Shown here: piece by piece, positions 7,935-16,594 of the stretch
Layout: each line of letters opens with the position of its first letter
How positions within the stretch are numbered: the stretch's first letter is position 1
Assembly: GCA_963798705.1 (NCBI GenBank)
Contig: CAWCTW010000005.1
Coordinates: 1,116,001-1,180,000, forward strand
Direction: 5' to 3'
Source: AC-56 sp963798705
Lineage (GTDB): Bacteria; Actinomycetota; Thermoleophilia; Solirubrobacterales; 70-9
Length of the DNA stretch: 64,000 nucleotides
Made by a program: the position numbers and the translations under genes
The notes under the pieces: generated by a model
What the model was told of the DNA's origin: nothing
Seen by the model: only the letters and a program-made list of their open reading frames with translations
Database searches by the model: none

Positions 7935-9285
7935 GCGAGGGGCTGCGCGTTACGGTGGGGGGGGCGGCCTCGCCGGGATCGCCGGCGCCCTGTCCTGCGC
8001 CGATGCGGGTGCCCAGGTGACGCTGGTGGAGGTGCGCCCACGACTCGGGGGCGCGGCGTACTCGTTCGAGCGCGACGGGATGGTGCTCGACAACGGCCAG
8101 CACGTCTTCCTGCGCTGCTGTACCGCCTACCGCGCCCTCCTCGACCGCCTCGGAACCGCCTCCGCCACGACGCTGCAGCCCCGCCTCGCGATCCCCGTGA
8201 TCGCCCGCGGCGGAGGGGTTGAGTGGCTCCGCCGGACCGCCCTTCGGCCTCCCCTTCATCTCGCGGGAGCGCTGGCACGCTACGGGCACCTGTCGGTACG
8301 GGAGCGGGTCGGCGCCGCCCGCGCCGCGCTCGAACTGTCCAAGCTCGATTCGGAGGACGACCGTCTCGACGACCGGACGTTCGGGGCCTGGCTTGCCGAC
8401 CACGGGCAGTCCGCGACCGCGGTCGACGCCCTCTGGGACCTCATCGCGCTGCCGACGTTGAACCTGCACGCGGAGGAGGCCTCCCTGGCGATGGCGGCCT
8501 TCGTCTTCCAGACCGGGCTTCTCGACGACGCCGCCGCGGGCGACGTCGGCTTCGCCCGCCTGCCGCTCTCGGCCGTCCACGGGGAGCCGAGCGCTCGCGC
8601 GCTGCGCGCCGCCGGAGTGGACGTTCGAACCGGGTGGCGAGCCGAGCGCCTCGAGTCGATGCCCTCAGGGGAGCTCTCGGTCTCGGGGGCGGGTGAGGCG
8701 CTGGTGTCGGAGGCGGTGATCGTCGCGCTCCCGCACGCCCGTGCCACCGGATTCCTCCCCGACGGGGCGCTCGAGGACCCATCCCGGATCGAGCGGCTCG
8801 GGACGTCGCCGATCGTCAACCTGCACGTCGTCTACGACCGGCGGGTGACCGACTTCGAGCTCGCCGCCTGCATGGGGTCGCCGGTCCAGTGGCTCTTCGA
8901 CCGCACCCCGGAGAGCGGCCTTGCGGACGGCCAGCACCTGGCCGTCTCGCTCTCCGGCGCCGATCAAGAGGCGTCGATGAGCCGTGACGCGCTGCGCGAT
9001 CTCTACCTGCCGGCGCTCGGCGAGGTCCTGCCCCGAGCGCGTGACGCCCGCGTCGAGCGCTTCGAGGTCGTCCGCGAGCACAGCGCCACCTTTCGCTCCG
9101 CTCCCGGCGTCGGCCGCCTGCGCCCGGGGCCGCGAACACGAATCGATGGGCTCGCGCTCGCGGGCGCCTGGACGGCCACCGGATGGCCGGCGACGATGGA
9201 GGGGGCGGTCCGCAGCGGGCTCGCCGCGGCGCGCGAGGCGCTGCGCGCCCGTGCCGCCGGGCCGCGCGTCAAGGTGGCGGCATGA
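7931..9285 (+). CDS. hpnE: Hydroxysqualene dehydroxylase HpnE, with a frameshift near the N terminus
   Basis: HpnE is an FAD-dependent, amine-oxidase-like enzyme that reduces hydroxysqualene to squalene. The reading frame from 8017 encodes VTLVEVRPRLGGAAYSFE, DNGQHVFLRCC and a C-terminal flavin segment (LALAGAWTATGWPATMEGAV), all typical. The beginning is broken: GTG at 7931, in a GTGA overlap with hpnD, reads SEGLRVTV and then leaves the family frame in a run of eight G (7957-7964). Past the run another frame gives GGGLAGIAGALSCADAGAQ, the expected FAD Rossmann loop. One base is missing relative to the expected protein. Without repair, translation from 8017 would lack the dinucleotide-binding loop. 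This is either a sequence error or a genuine, possibly phase-variable, mutation. The stop overlaps the next gene as ATGA. Confidence 0.85.
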
Positions 9286-10796
9286 GTCCGCGGCCCGGAA
9301 GCGGCCTGGTGCTCGCCACGCCGCTTCGATTCGAGGCTCGCGCCATGCGGCGCGGTGCCCCGGCTGCGCGAATCGTCCGCACGGGCATCGGCCGGCGCCG
9401 CGCCCGCAGGGCGGCCGGCCGGATCGGCCACGTGCCGGGGAACGTGGTCGCGATCACCGGCTTCGCGGGCGCGCTGGCGCCCGAACTCGAGCCCGGCGAC
9501 GTGGTGGTGGCGACCGAGGTGCGAGGCGCCGGCGAGCCGGTCCGGTGCGCCGCGGCCGAGCTCGTGGCCTCGATGCTTGGCCGGGCCGGCCTCAGGGTCC
9601 ACAAGGGCCCACTGGTCTCCGCACCCCATCTCGTCGGCGGCTCGGAGCGCGCCCGGCTCGCGACCACCGGAGCCGTGGCGGTGGACATGGAGTCCGCATG
9701 GCTCGCGCGGGGATGCGCGGGCCGGCCGTGGGCGGTCGTACGGACCATCCTGGACACGCCCGACCGTGGCCTTCACAGGCCCATCGCGACGGTGGCGGGC
9801 GCGCTCCGGGCGTATCGCTCCCTGTCCCGCGTCGCCCGGGAGCTGAGCCGGTGGAGCGACGCGGCCGGGGAGCGCCGAGTCGTGCTCGCCAACCCGCGCG
9901 CGTCCTGCGCCGGCGTGGAGCGCGCGATCGAGGTCGTCGAGCGCGCCCTCGAGCGCTACGGCGCGCCGCTTTACGTCCGGCGTCAGATCGTGCACAACAC
10001 GCACGTCGTGCGCGACCTTGAACGACGCGGCGCGGTGTTCGTGGACGAGGTCGAGGAGGTTCCCGAGGGCGCCAGGGCGGTGTTCTCGGCCCACGGCGTG
10101 GCCCCCGCCGTGCGGCGCGCCGCGCGCGCCCGCGATCTCGAGGTGATCGATGCGACCTGTCCACTCGTCGGCAAGGTCCACGCGGAGGCACGGCGATTCA
10201 GCGAGTCCGGCTACACGATCATGCTGGTGGGCCACGCCGGGCACGACGAGATCGAGGGGACTACGGGAGAGGCACCCGAGTCGATCCGCCTGGTCGAAGA
10301 CATCCACGAGGCCAGGGAGGTCGAGGCTCCCGACCCCGACCGCGTCGCCTACCTCACCCAGACCACCCTGGCGGTCGACGAGACGAGCGAGATCGTCGAC
10401 ACGCTCCGTGAGCGGTTCCCGGGGCTCAGGGGGCCCCGCACCGACGACATCTGCTACGCCACCCAGAACCGCCAGGACGCGGTGCGGGCGCTGGCGGAGC
10501 GCTGTGACGCGATCCTCGTCGTCGGCTCGTCGAACTCGTCCAACTCGATGCGATTGGTGGAGGTGGCCGAGCGCGCGGGCTGCCGGGCCCGTCTGGTCGA
10601 CGGGATCGGTGACGTGGACCCCGCGTGGCTGGCAGGCATCCGGACGGTCGGCGTCACCGCGGGAGCGTCGGCGCCGGAGCGAATCGTCCAGGACCTCGTA
10701 AGCTCGCTTACGGCGCTGGGGCCCCTCGAGGTGATGGAGAGCGACGGGATCAGCGAGAATGTCCACTTCGGCTTGCCCGCGGAACTGAAAGGATGA
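9282..10796 (+). CDS. ispH: HpnG nucleoside phosphorylase fused to IspH (HMBPP reductase)
   Basis: One uninterrupted 504-residue frame encodes two enzymes. Residues 1 to about 190 are HpnG, a purine-phosphorylase-like protein thought to remove adenine from adenosylhopane; it has GFAGALAPELEPGDVVVATEV and the nucleoside-binding VDMES at 134-138. Residues about 200-504 are a complete IspH/LytB, the last MEP-pathway enzyme, reducing HMBPP to IPP and DMAPP. Its three [4Fe-4S] cysteines are all present: Cys209 in NPRASCAGVERAI, Cys293 in IDATCPLVGKVH and Cys391 in DDICYATQNRQ. The ATG overlaps the hpnE stop (ATGA), and hpnH follows 6 nt after the stop. IspH in an isoprenoid-consuming operon makes sense; its physical fusion to HpnG, which acts at the opposite end of the pathway, is unusual. 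Both halves look intact. Confidence 0.93.
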   Translation: MSPRPGSGLVLATPLRFEARAMRRGAPAARIVRTGIGRRRARRAAGRIGHVPGNVVAITGFAGALAPELEPGDVVVATEVRGAGEPVRCAAAELVASMLGRAGLRVHKGPLVSAPHLVGGSERARLATTGAVAVDMESAWLARGCAGRPWAVVRTILDTPDRGLHRPIATVAGALRAYRSLSRVARELSRWSDAAGERRVVLANPRASCAGVERAIEVVERALERYGAPLYVRRQIVHNTHVVRDLERRGAVFVDEVEEVPEGARAVFSAHGVAPAVRRAARARDLEVIDATCPLVGKVHAEARRFSESGYTIMLVGHAGHDEIEGTTGEAPESIRLVEDIHEAREVEAPDPDRVAYLTQTTLAVDETSEIVDTLRERFPGLRGPRTDDICYATQNRQDAVRALAERCDAILVVGSSNSSNSMRLVEVAERAGCRARLVDGIGDVDPAWLAGIRTVGVTAGASAPERIVQDLVSSLTALGPLEVMESDGISENVHFGLPAELKG

Positions 10797-10802
10797 CCGG
10801 CC

Positions 10803-11807
10803 TTGGCCGTCCCGATAAGACAGAGCGTTAGAACCGCCACCTACCTCGCCCGCCAGCGTCTGGCGAAGCGGGAGAAGTTTCCGCTGCTCGTCGAGCTCGA
10901 GCCGCTGTACCAGTGCAACCTCGCCTGTTCGGGCTGCGGCAAGATCCAGCATCCCGACCATGTCCTCCGCCGCCGCATGCAGGTCGACCAGGCGATCGGC
11001 GCGATCGAGGAGAGCGGCGCGCCGATGGTCTCGATCGCGGGCGGCGAGCCGCTGATCCACCCCGAGATCGATCAGATCACCGGCGAGCTGATCAAGCGCA
11101 AGAAGTTCGTCTACCTGTGCACCAACGCGGTCCTCATGGAGCGCAAGCTCGACCTCTTCGAGCCATCGCCGTACTTCGCCTGGGCCATCCATCTCGACGG
11201 GCTTCGCGAGCGTCACGACGCGTCCGTGGAGCGCGAGGGGGTCTTCGACAAGGCTGTCTCAGCCATTCGCGCGGCCAAGGAGAGAGGCTTCCGAGTGACC
11301 ACCAACACCACCTTCTTCACGCACGACTCTCCCGACACCGTGCGACAGGTCCTGGACTTCATCAACGACGAGCTCGAGGTCGACCAGATGATGATCTCGC
11401 CGGCCTACGCGTACGAGAAGGCGCCCGATCAGGACCACTTCCTGGGCGTCAAGGAGACGCACGAGCTCTTCAGCACCGCGTTCGCCGACGGCAAGCGCAA
11501 GAAGTGGAGGCTCAACCACACGCCGCTCTTCCTCGACTTCCTCGAGGGCAAGGTCGACTTCCAGTGCACCGCCTGGGGGATCCCGAGCTACAACATCTTC
11601 GGCTGGCAGCGCCCCTGCTATCTGATGGCCGACGGCTACGCGAAGACGTACAAGGAGCTCGTCGAGACCACCGACTGGGAGAAGTACGGCAGGGGCCGCG
11701 ATCCCCGCTGCGACAACTGCATGGCCCACTGCGGCTACGAGCCGACGGCCGTGCTGGCGACCACCAAGTCGTTCAAGGAGTCGCTGCGCGCCGCATTCAG
11801 CCAGTAG
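10803..11807 (+). CDS. hpnH: Adenosylhopane synthase HpnH (radical SAM)
   Basis: A 334-residue radical SAM enzyme that attaches the 5'-deoxyadenosyl group of S-adenosylmethionine to diploptene, giving adenosylhopane, the first step towards extended bacteriohopanepolyols. The cluster motif CNLACSGC places cysteines at residues 38, 42 and 45 (CxxxCxxC), followed by SIAGGEPLIHPEI. The C-terminal part contains DNCMAHCGYEPTAV, the conserved extra cysteines of HpnH. The TTG start at 10803 is preceded by AAAGGA about 10 nt away. The gene sits directly after hpnG::ispH, whose HpnG half would use the HpnH product. The length and end are normal for the family. Confidence 0.95.
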   Translation: MAVPIRQSVRTATYLARQRLAKREKFPLLVELEPLYQCNLACSGCGKIQHPDHVLRRRMQVDQAIGAIEESGAPMVSIAGGEPLIHPEIDQITGELIKRKKFVYLCTNAVLMERKLDLFEPSPYFAWAIHLDGLRERHDASVEREGVFDKAVSAIRAAKERGFRVTTNTTFFTHDSPDTVRQVLDFINDELEVDQMMISPAYAYEKAPDQDHFLGVKETHELFSTAFADGKRKKWRLNHTPLFLDFLEGKVDFQCTAWGIPSYNIFGWQRPCYLMADGYAKTYKELVETTDWEKYGRGRDPRCDNCMAHCGYEPTAVLATTKSFKESLRAAFSQ

Positions 11808-11839
11808 GGCTCCGAAGGCGCGAGGTGAGAAGCGCGCGC

Positions 11840-12661
11840 ATGGCCGAGGCGGAGGCGAACGGCGTCGGGCTCCACTACGAGCTCGAGGGCAGCGGCGAGC
11901 CGGTGGCCCTGGTGCACGGGTCTTGGGTGGACGCGAGGAGCTGGGCGCTTGTGGCCCCCGGGCTGGCGGATTCCTTCCGGGTCCTGGTCTACGACCGCCG
12001 CGGCCACTCGCGCAGCGAGCGACCGCAGACCCAGGGGAGCGTCGATGAGGACGGCGACGACCTCGCGGCGCTGCTGGAAGTGCTGGACCTGGCGCCGGCG
12101 CACGTCGTCACGAGCTCCTACGGGGGCAATCTCGCCCTGCGGCTGGCGGCAAGGCGCCCGGAGCTCTTCCGGTCGCTCTCCTGCCACGAGCCGCCGCTGT
12201 GGAGCCTCCTCGAGAGCGACCCCGAGAGCCGGCGACTGATCGAGCAGGGCGCGTCGAGCGTCGAGGAGGTCGCCAAGCGAATCGCCGACGGAAACCACGA
12301 GGGCGCCGCGCGCCAGTTCGTCGACGAGGTCGCCTTCGAATCCGGCGCTTGGGAGAACGAGCTGCCCCCTGACATCAGAACGATCTTCGTGCAGAACGCC
12401 CCCACCTTCCTGGACGAGCTCCAGGACCCGAACGAGCTCGCGATCGACGAGGACGCGCTCACTCGCCTCGAGGTGCCCGTCCGCTTCACGCAGGGCGCCG
12501 GCAGCCCGGCGTTCTACGGCCGCGCAATCGACCGTCTCGTGGAGCTGGTCCCCGGTGCCAGCCGGGAGACGATCGAAGGCGCGACGCATGCGCCCCAGCT
12601 GACGGTCCCGGACCGCTACGTGGAGCTGACGACGCGGGCCCTGCGGCAAGTCGCCACATGA
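11840..12661 (+). CDS. Alpha/beta-hydrolase
   Basis: A 273-residue single-domain hydrolase. It has the oxyanion-side HGSWVDARSW, the nucleophile elbow as SSYGGN (Ser in VVTSSYGGNLALRLA) and the catalytic His in ATHAPQL near the C terminus. It resembles the small lipase or non-haem peroxidase-like hydrolases common in actinobacteria; no substrate can be named. It begins 32 nt after hpnH in the same direction and so is probably the last gene of the hopanoid operon, although nothing in its sequence links it to hopanoids. Only a weak AGGTGAGA precedes the ATG. Inverted repeats follow its stop (12662-12667 with 12675-12680, and 12700-12705 with 12715-12720) and may end the transcript. Confidence 0.8.
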   Translation: MAEAEANGVGLHYELEGSGEPVALVHGSWVDARSWALVAPGLADSFRVLVYDRRGHSRSERPQTQGSVDEDGDDLAALLEVLDLAPAHVVTSSYGGNLALRLAARRPELFRSLSCHEPPLWSLLESDPESRRLIEQGASSVEEVAKRIADGNHEGAARQFVDEVAFESGAWENELPPDIRTIFVQNAPTFLDELQDPNELAIDEDALTRLEVPVRFTQGAGSPAFYGRAIDRLVELVPGASRETIEGATHAPQLTVPDRYVELTTRALRQVAT

Positions 12662-12680
12662 GCTCAGTCCTGCTCTGAGC
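12662..12680 (+). terminator. Hairpin after the hopanoid operon
   Basis: GCTCAG (12662-12667) pairs with CTGAGC (12675-12680) across a 7-nt loop. There is no T-run, so termination is only likely, not certain. A second inverted repeat, GGTCGG with CCGACC, lies at 12700-12720. Confidence 0.35.
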
Positions 12681-12724
12681 GAGAAGCAAGAGCCGAGTAG
12701 GTCGGCGGTTCCGTCCGACCGCTG

Positions 12725-12742
12725 TACGAACATGTGTTCGTA
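12725..12742 (+). promoter_or_regulatory. LexA-binding SOS box at the start of the DUF222-HNH gene
   Basis: TACGAAC-ATGT-GTTCGTA is a palindrome with 7-bp arms and contains the Gram-positive/actinobacterial SOS core GAAC-N4-GTTC exactly. Its last base is the A of the ATG. GAACAT inside it sits 8 nt before the start, where a leaderless -10 would be, so bound LexA would block initiation. Confidence 0.8.
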
Positions 12743-14148
12743 TGTACCGGACGCAAGATCCCCAAGCCGATTCATCGCAACCGCCCACGGGCGAGCTCGC
12801 CGAGTTGCCCTTGGAGCACCTCGAGCACGAGCTCTGTGAGCTGGCCGCCCACATCGAGGCCGGGCTGGCCCGTTGGATCGCGCTGGTCGGCGAGTACGAC
12901 CGCCGGGAGGGCTGGGGGTCGTGGCGCGGCGTGCGCTCCACCGCCGAGTGGGTCGCCTGGCGCTGCTCGTGCTCGCCGCGCGCCGCCCGCGAGCACGTGC
13001 GGGTCGCACGCGCGCTCCGCGAGCTTCCGCGGACCCGCGAGGCATTTGATCGCGGCGAGCTCTCGTACTCGAAGGTCCGGCCGCTGACCCGGGTGGCGTC
13101 CGCCGACTCCGAGGCCGACCTCCTGCACCTCGCCCGCCATGCGACCGCCTCGCAGCTCGAGCGCATGCTCGCCGCCCACCGGCGCACCGGCGACGAGGAG
13201 ACAGACACCGCTCATCGTGAGCGCGAGGTGTCCTGGTTCTGGGGCCGTGACGGCTGCCTTCACCTGTCGGCCCGCCTCCCCGCCGAGGAGGGAAGGACAT
13301 TCCTCGACGCGCTCGAAGCAGGGCGCGCCCAGATTCGCGCCGAGGGCCCGCCGCCGCCCGAGGATCGCGGCTCCGCGGAGCCGCCGACCGACGAGCCTTT
13401 CGAGCGCCATTGCGACCTCGGCCCCGACGAGCAAATCCTCCTCGGAAGGGTCGCCCGCAACGCCGACGCCCTGGCACTGATCGCGGAGTCGTTCCTCGAG
13501 CACGGCTGTCGCGAGCGCGCCGGTCCCGACCGCCACCAGCTCCTCGTGCACGTCGACGCCGAAGCCCTCTCGGGCGACGCCCGTGGGCGAATGGAGCTCG
13601 AGGGAGGCCCGGCGATCGCTCCCGAGACGGCGAGGCGCCTGGGCTGCGACGGATCGCTTCAGGTGCTGATCAAGAAGGGTCGCAAGACGCTGTATGTCGG
13701 CAGGAAGACGAGGGCGGTCTCGCCGGCCCTGAACCTGGCCTTACGCGAGCGCGACGGCGGTTGTCGCTTCCCGGGCTGCGATCACCGTCGCTGGGTCGAC
13801 GCCCACCACATCACCCACTGGGCCCGCGGCGGTGAGACCAGCATCGAGAACCTGATCCTCCTGTGCCGGCGCCACCACCGCCTGATCCACGAGGGCGGGT
13901 TCTCGGTGACGCGCATCGGCGACGGAGAGGTGGCCTTTTTCGACCAGCGGGGAACCCGGGTCGAGAACGCGCCGAGCTTCCCGCGTGGATCGCCGGACGA
14001 CCTGGTGGCGCGAAGCCGCCTCGCGGGGCTGGGGATCGACCACGACACCCTCCTCACCGGCACGGGCGAGCGGATGGACTTCCCGGCATGCGTCGATGCG
14101 GTGTACGCCGCCTGCTCCGGCGCGAGCCAGGGTGGACTGAGTCCGTAG
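12742..14148 (+). CDS. DUF222 / HNH endonuclease (13E12-repeat family), SOS-regulated
   Basis: A 468-residue protein of the DUF222-HNH family, widespread and often multicopy in actinobacteria (the 13E12 repeat proteins of mycobacteria). Residues about 20-320 are the helical DUF222 region, starting with LEHELCELAAHIEAG and the conserved GWGSWRGVRSTAEWVAWRC. The C-terminal HNH nuclease is complete: CRFPGCDHRRWVDAHHITHWARGG, then NLILLCRRHHRLIHEGG, with the zinc cysteines and catalytic His-His. The ATG directly abuts a strong LexA box, so expression should rise after DNA damage, as reported for mycobacterial relatives. Its biological role is not established. It interrupts the run from the hopanoid operon to the aminotransferase on the other strand; this could be an insertion of a mobile-like gene, although no repeats mark the ends. 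Confidence 0.9.
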   Translation: MYRTQDPQADSSQPPTGELAELPLEHLEHELCELAAHIEAGLARWIALVGEYDRREGWGSWRGVRSTAEWVAWRCSCSPRAAREHVRVARALRELPRTREAFDRGELSYSKVRPLTRVASADSEADLLHLARHATASQLERMLAAHRRTGDEETDTAHREREVSWFWGRDGCLHLSARLPAEEGRTFLDALEAGRAQIRAEGPPPPEDRGSAEPPTDEPFERHCDLGPDEQILLGRVARNADALALIAESFLEHGCRERAGPDRHQLLVHVDAEALSGDARGRMELEGGPAIAPETARRLGCDGSLQVLIKKGRKTLYVGRKTRAVSPALNLALRERDGGCRFPGCDHRRWVDAHHITHWARGGETSIENLILLCRRHHRLIHEGGFSVTRIGDGEVAFFDQRGTRVENAPSFPRGSPDDLVARSRLAGLGIDHDTLLTGTGERMDFPACVDAVYAACSGASQGGLSP

Positions 14149-14247
14149 TTCAGGCGGGTTCGCCCGGAGGTGCTACGCCGGCGCGGCTCGGCTTGCGGCG
14201 CAACCCCCGCCACGCCATCCCCAGCGTCAGCCGCGCCATCGAGCGGC

Positions 14248-15592
14248 CTAGCGACTCGAAGCGCCGACGGCGTGATCGAGCGCGACGGCGAAGCGAGCGA
14301 TCTCGTCCTCGCCGATCACCAGCGGGGGCAGCGCCTTGACCACGTTCATGTGGTGTCCGGCGACCTGGGTGAGGATGTGGTGGTCCCGGAACAGGGGCAC
14401 CACGAGGAGCTGCGGCGGGAGGCCCGGGCTGTCGACGCTCGATCGAGTCCCAGATGCGCCGCGCGGCGCCGCCACTCGGCGGCCCGAGCTCGATGGCCCA
14501 CATCAGGCCCAACCCCCGAACCTCGCTCACCACCTCGTGGCGCTCGGCGAGCGGGCGCGTCAGCTCGAGCAGGCGATCGCCGAGCACTCGCGCGCGCTCG
14601 ACCAAGCCCGCGTCGTCGATCTCCGAAAGCGTCGCCAGAGCCGCCGCGGCGGCGAGGTCGTTCTGGCCGAAGGTCGACCCGTGCGCGACCGAGCGCTCCA
14701 TGGAGTCGAAGACGCGGTCGAAGACGTCGCGTGAGCTGAGGATCGCCCCCACCGGGACGTAGCCTCCTGAGAGGGCCTTCGAGACGAGGATCATGTCGGG
14801 CTCGAGACCCCAGTGCTCGAGTGCCAGGAACCGCCCGGTTCGCCCGAGGCCGGTCTGCACCTCGTCGACGCACAAGAGCGTTCCCTGGGCGCGGCAGAGC
14901 GCCTGCGCTTCGGGAAGGTATTCCGGCGGCGGGATGACGACACCCTTGCCCTGCACGGGTTCGACGAGGAAGGCGGCGACGTCGCCACTCGAGAGCTCGC
15001 GCCGAAGGGCGTCGAGATCGCCGAAGGGGACCGGGTCGCAGCCTGGCAGGAAGGGTCCGTAGCGCTCGCGGAACTCGGGGTTCCCGTTCACCGACAGGGC
15101 GCCCATCGTGAGGCCGTGGAAGGCGTGGTCGCAGTACAGGATCCGCGGGCGCCCGGTGGCGGCGCGCGCCATCTTGATCGCGCCCTCGACCGTCTCCGCG
15201 CCGGAGTTGGTCAGCAGCACGGTCCCGACCGACGACGGCGCGCGGCGCAAGAGCTCCTCGGCCAGGACCCCGGGGAGCACCGTCACGCCGAGCTGGGGGA
15301 GGCTGGCCGTTTCGGCGTCGAGCACCCCCTCCAGCTGCTCCCTCACCGCCGGCGGGTTGCGGCCGAGCGCGAAGACGCCGTAGCCCGAGAGCAGATCGAG
15401 GTAGCGGTCGCCCCCCGCGTCGATGAGATAGGCCCCCTCCCCTCCCACCCACTCGCGGTCGAATCCGATGGTCTTCAGCACCCGGACCATCTGGCGGTTC
15501 AGGTGCCGGTGGTGGAGATCCGCGGCCTCATCGGCCCGGCTGGCGAGGATCTCGGCCACGTCGATGCTGGGGCGGCGGTCTGACGATGTCAT
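14248..15592 (-). CDS. Class III aminotransferase (HpnO-like), frameshifted near the C terminus
   Basis: A PLP-dependent class III aminotransferase of the acetylornithine/HpnO group. The ATG frame gives GVFALGRNPPAVREQL, SGAETVEGAIKMAR, HAFHGLTMGALSV, the cofactor Asp in CVDEVQTGLGRTG, and the PLP lysine in LVSKALSGG. After SIERRQPG the frame breaks near 14419-14427. The expected ending (LPPQLLVVPLFRDHHILTQV, GHHMNVVKALPPLVIGEDE) continues in another frame to a stop at 14248. A single extra base in the minus-strand run GGGCCTCCC explains this. Read without correction, the protein ends in an Arg/Pro-rich tail out to 14150. HpnO makes aminobacteriohopanetriol, and the hopanoid operon lies 2 kb away, so that role is plausible but inferred. 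Confidence 0.82.
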
Positions 15593-15632
15593 GCCGCGGG
15601 ATGGTCGCAGGAGTGGACGTCCGCGGGCCGGC

Positions 15633-16205
15633 TCAGAGGCCCAGGCCCCGCACCCCCCTCTCGTCCCATCCGAGGTGATGCGCGATTTCGTGCCGGACCG
15701 TGCGCTGCACCTGCGAGCGCAGCAGGTCGGGGTCGTGGCCGAAGTCGCGCTCCAGCGTGTCCTTGTAGACGATGATGCGGTCCGGGTAGCTGTCGCGGGC
15801 GATCGTGCCGCCGATGTAGTGCCCGTACGCGCCGTGCTCGCTCCCCAGGTTGGAGACGATTACCGGCGTGTGCTCGAGCAGCTCGCGAAAGGGCTCCGGG
15901 AGGCCGTCGAGCGCCTCGATCACGAGCTCGTCGAACTCGCTCGGCGGCTGGTCGGCAGGGGGGACCGACGCAAGCGCCTCGCTTCGGTCGACGAGCCGCT
16001 GGAACTCCGGCTCGGGCATCTCCCTGCCGATCATCGCGACCGTGAGCCAGGCCGTGACGAGCGCGATCGCGAGCGCTCCCACCAGCAGCACGACGAGGTC
16101 GTCCAGCCCGGCCAGCGATGGGGGGTTGAGCAACAGAACCACGAGGCCGACGATCAGCGCGGTGAGGGCGGCGGCGCGCAGCGGTGGACCGAGGCTCTCC
16201 CTCAT
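15633..16205 (-). CDS. Membrane-anchored zinc metallopeptidase-like protein
   Basis: A 190-residue protein with two N-terminal membrane helices (about residues 10-27 and 33-60) and a cytoplasmic domain ending VRHEIAHHLGWDERGVRGLGL. The HEIAH motif is the HExxH zinc site, and the ending matches the short zincin-like family of actinobacteria (PF06262 type), in which a conserved Asp three residues after the motif is the third ligand. The middle part (FDELVIEALDGLPEPFRELLEHTPVIV) is typical of that family. The membrane anchor is an addition to the usual 120-residue form. Substrate unknown. TAACCT 7 nt before the ATG suggests a leaderless transcript. Confidence 0.75.
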   Translation of the reverse strand: MRESLGPPLRAAALTALIVGLVVLLLNPPSLAGLDDLVVLLVGALAIALVTAWLTVAMIGREMPEPEFQRLVDRSEALASVPPADQPPSEFDELVIEALDGLPEPFRELLEHTPVIVSNLGSEHGAYGHYIGGTIARDSYPDRIIVYKDTLERDFGHDPDLLRSQVQRTVRHEIAHHLGWDERGVRGLGL

Positions 16206-16212
16206 GCAGATG

Positions 16213-16218
16213 AGGTTA
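16213..16218 (-). promoter_or_regulatory. -10 box of the metallopeptidase gene
   Basis: TAACCT on the minus strand, 7 nt before the ATG at 16205, with no SD between. Confidence 0.4.
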
Positions 16219-16249
16219 GAGCGCTGCGGTGGCGGGGTAGCGATCGGAC

Positions 16250-16579
16250 ATGCGTTGGCTCACGCAGCTCGCGCATCTGCCCGGCGCCGCCGCGAAGGCG
16301 CGCCGGCTTGCGTCCGGCGGAGGACCGCGGCGGGTCCGCGTACTCGGCCTGGGTCAGCCAACCGGCCTGATCGTCCCGAGCTCCACCCTGAGGCTCGAGG
16401 TCCGAGCCGCCAGTGGAGCAAAGACCCGCTGGGAGCCCGAGATACCGATCCCGTTTCCCTATGCCTTGGCATACCGGCTGTCGCGGAAGCTCGGCGTCCC
16501 GTTGATCTCGAGCCGTGATCCCGAGAATCTGACGTTCTCGATCACGCTTCCCCGGGCCAGGAGGGGCCACCGCTGCTGA
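16250..16579 (+). CDS. Small conserved-looking protein of unknown function
   Basis: A 109-residue basic protein. After an Arg/Lys-rich first third it contains IPIPFPYALAYRLSRKL, then VPLISSRDPENLTFSITLP, which has the alternating pattern of a folded domain rather than of a shadow frame. I do not recognise a family. No SD is visible; TAGCGA 6 nt before the ATG could serve as a -10. It converges on gltB with 15 nt between the stops. Coding is likely but not certain. Confidence 0.5.
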   Translation: MRWLTQLAHLPGAAAKARRLASGGGPRRVRVLGLGQPTGLIVPSSTLRLEVRAASGAKTRWEPEIPIPFPYALAYRLSRKLGVPLISSRDPENLTFSITLPRARRGHRC

Positions 16580-16594
16580 CCCCGGGGGGCTGCG

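Noticed and set aside
14150..14247. Arg-rich tail that would end the aminotransferase frame at 14150
   Set aside because: The tail has no family similarity, whereas the correct ending is seen in another frame ending at 14248; it is frameshift read-through.
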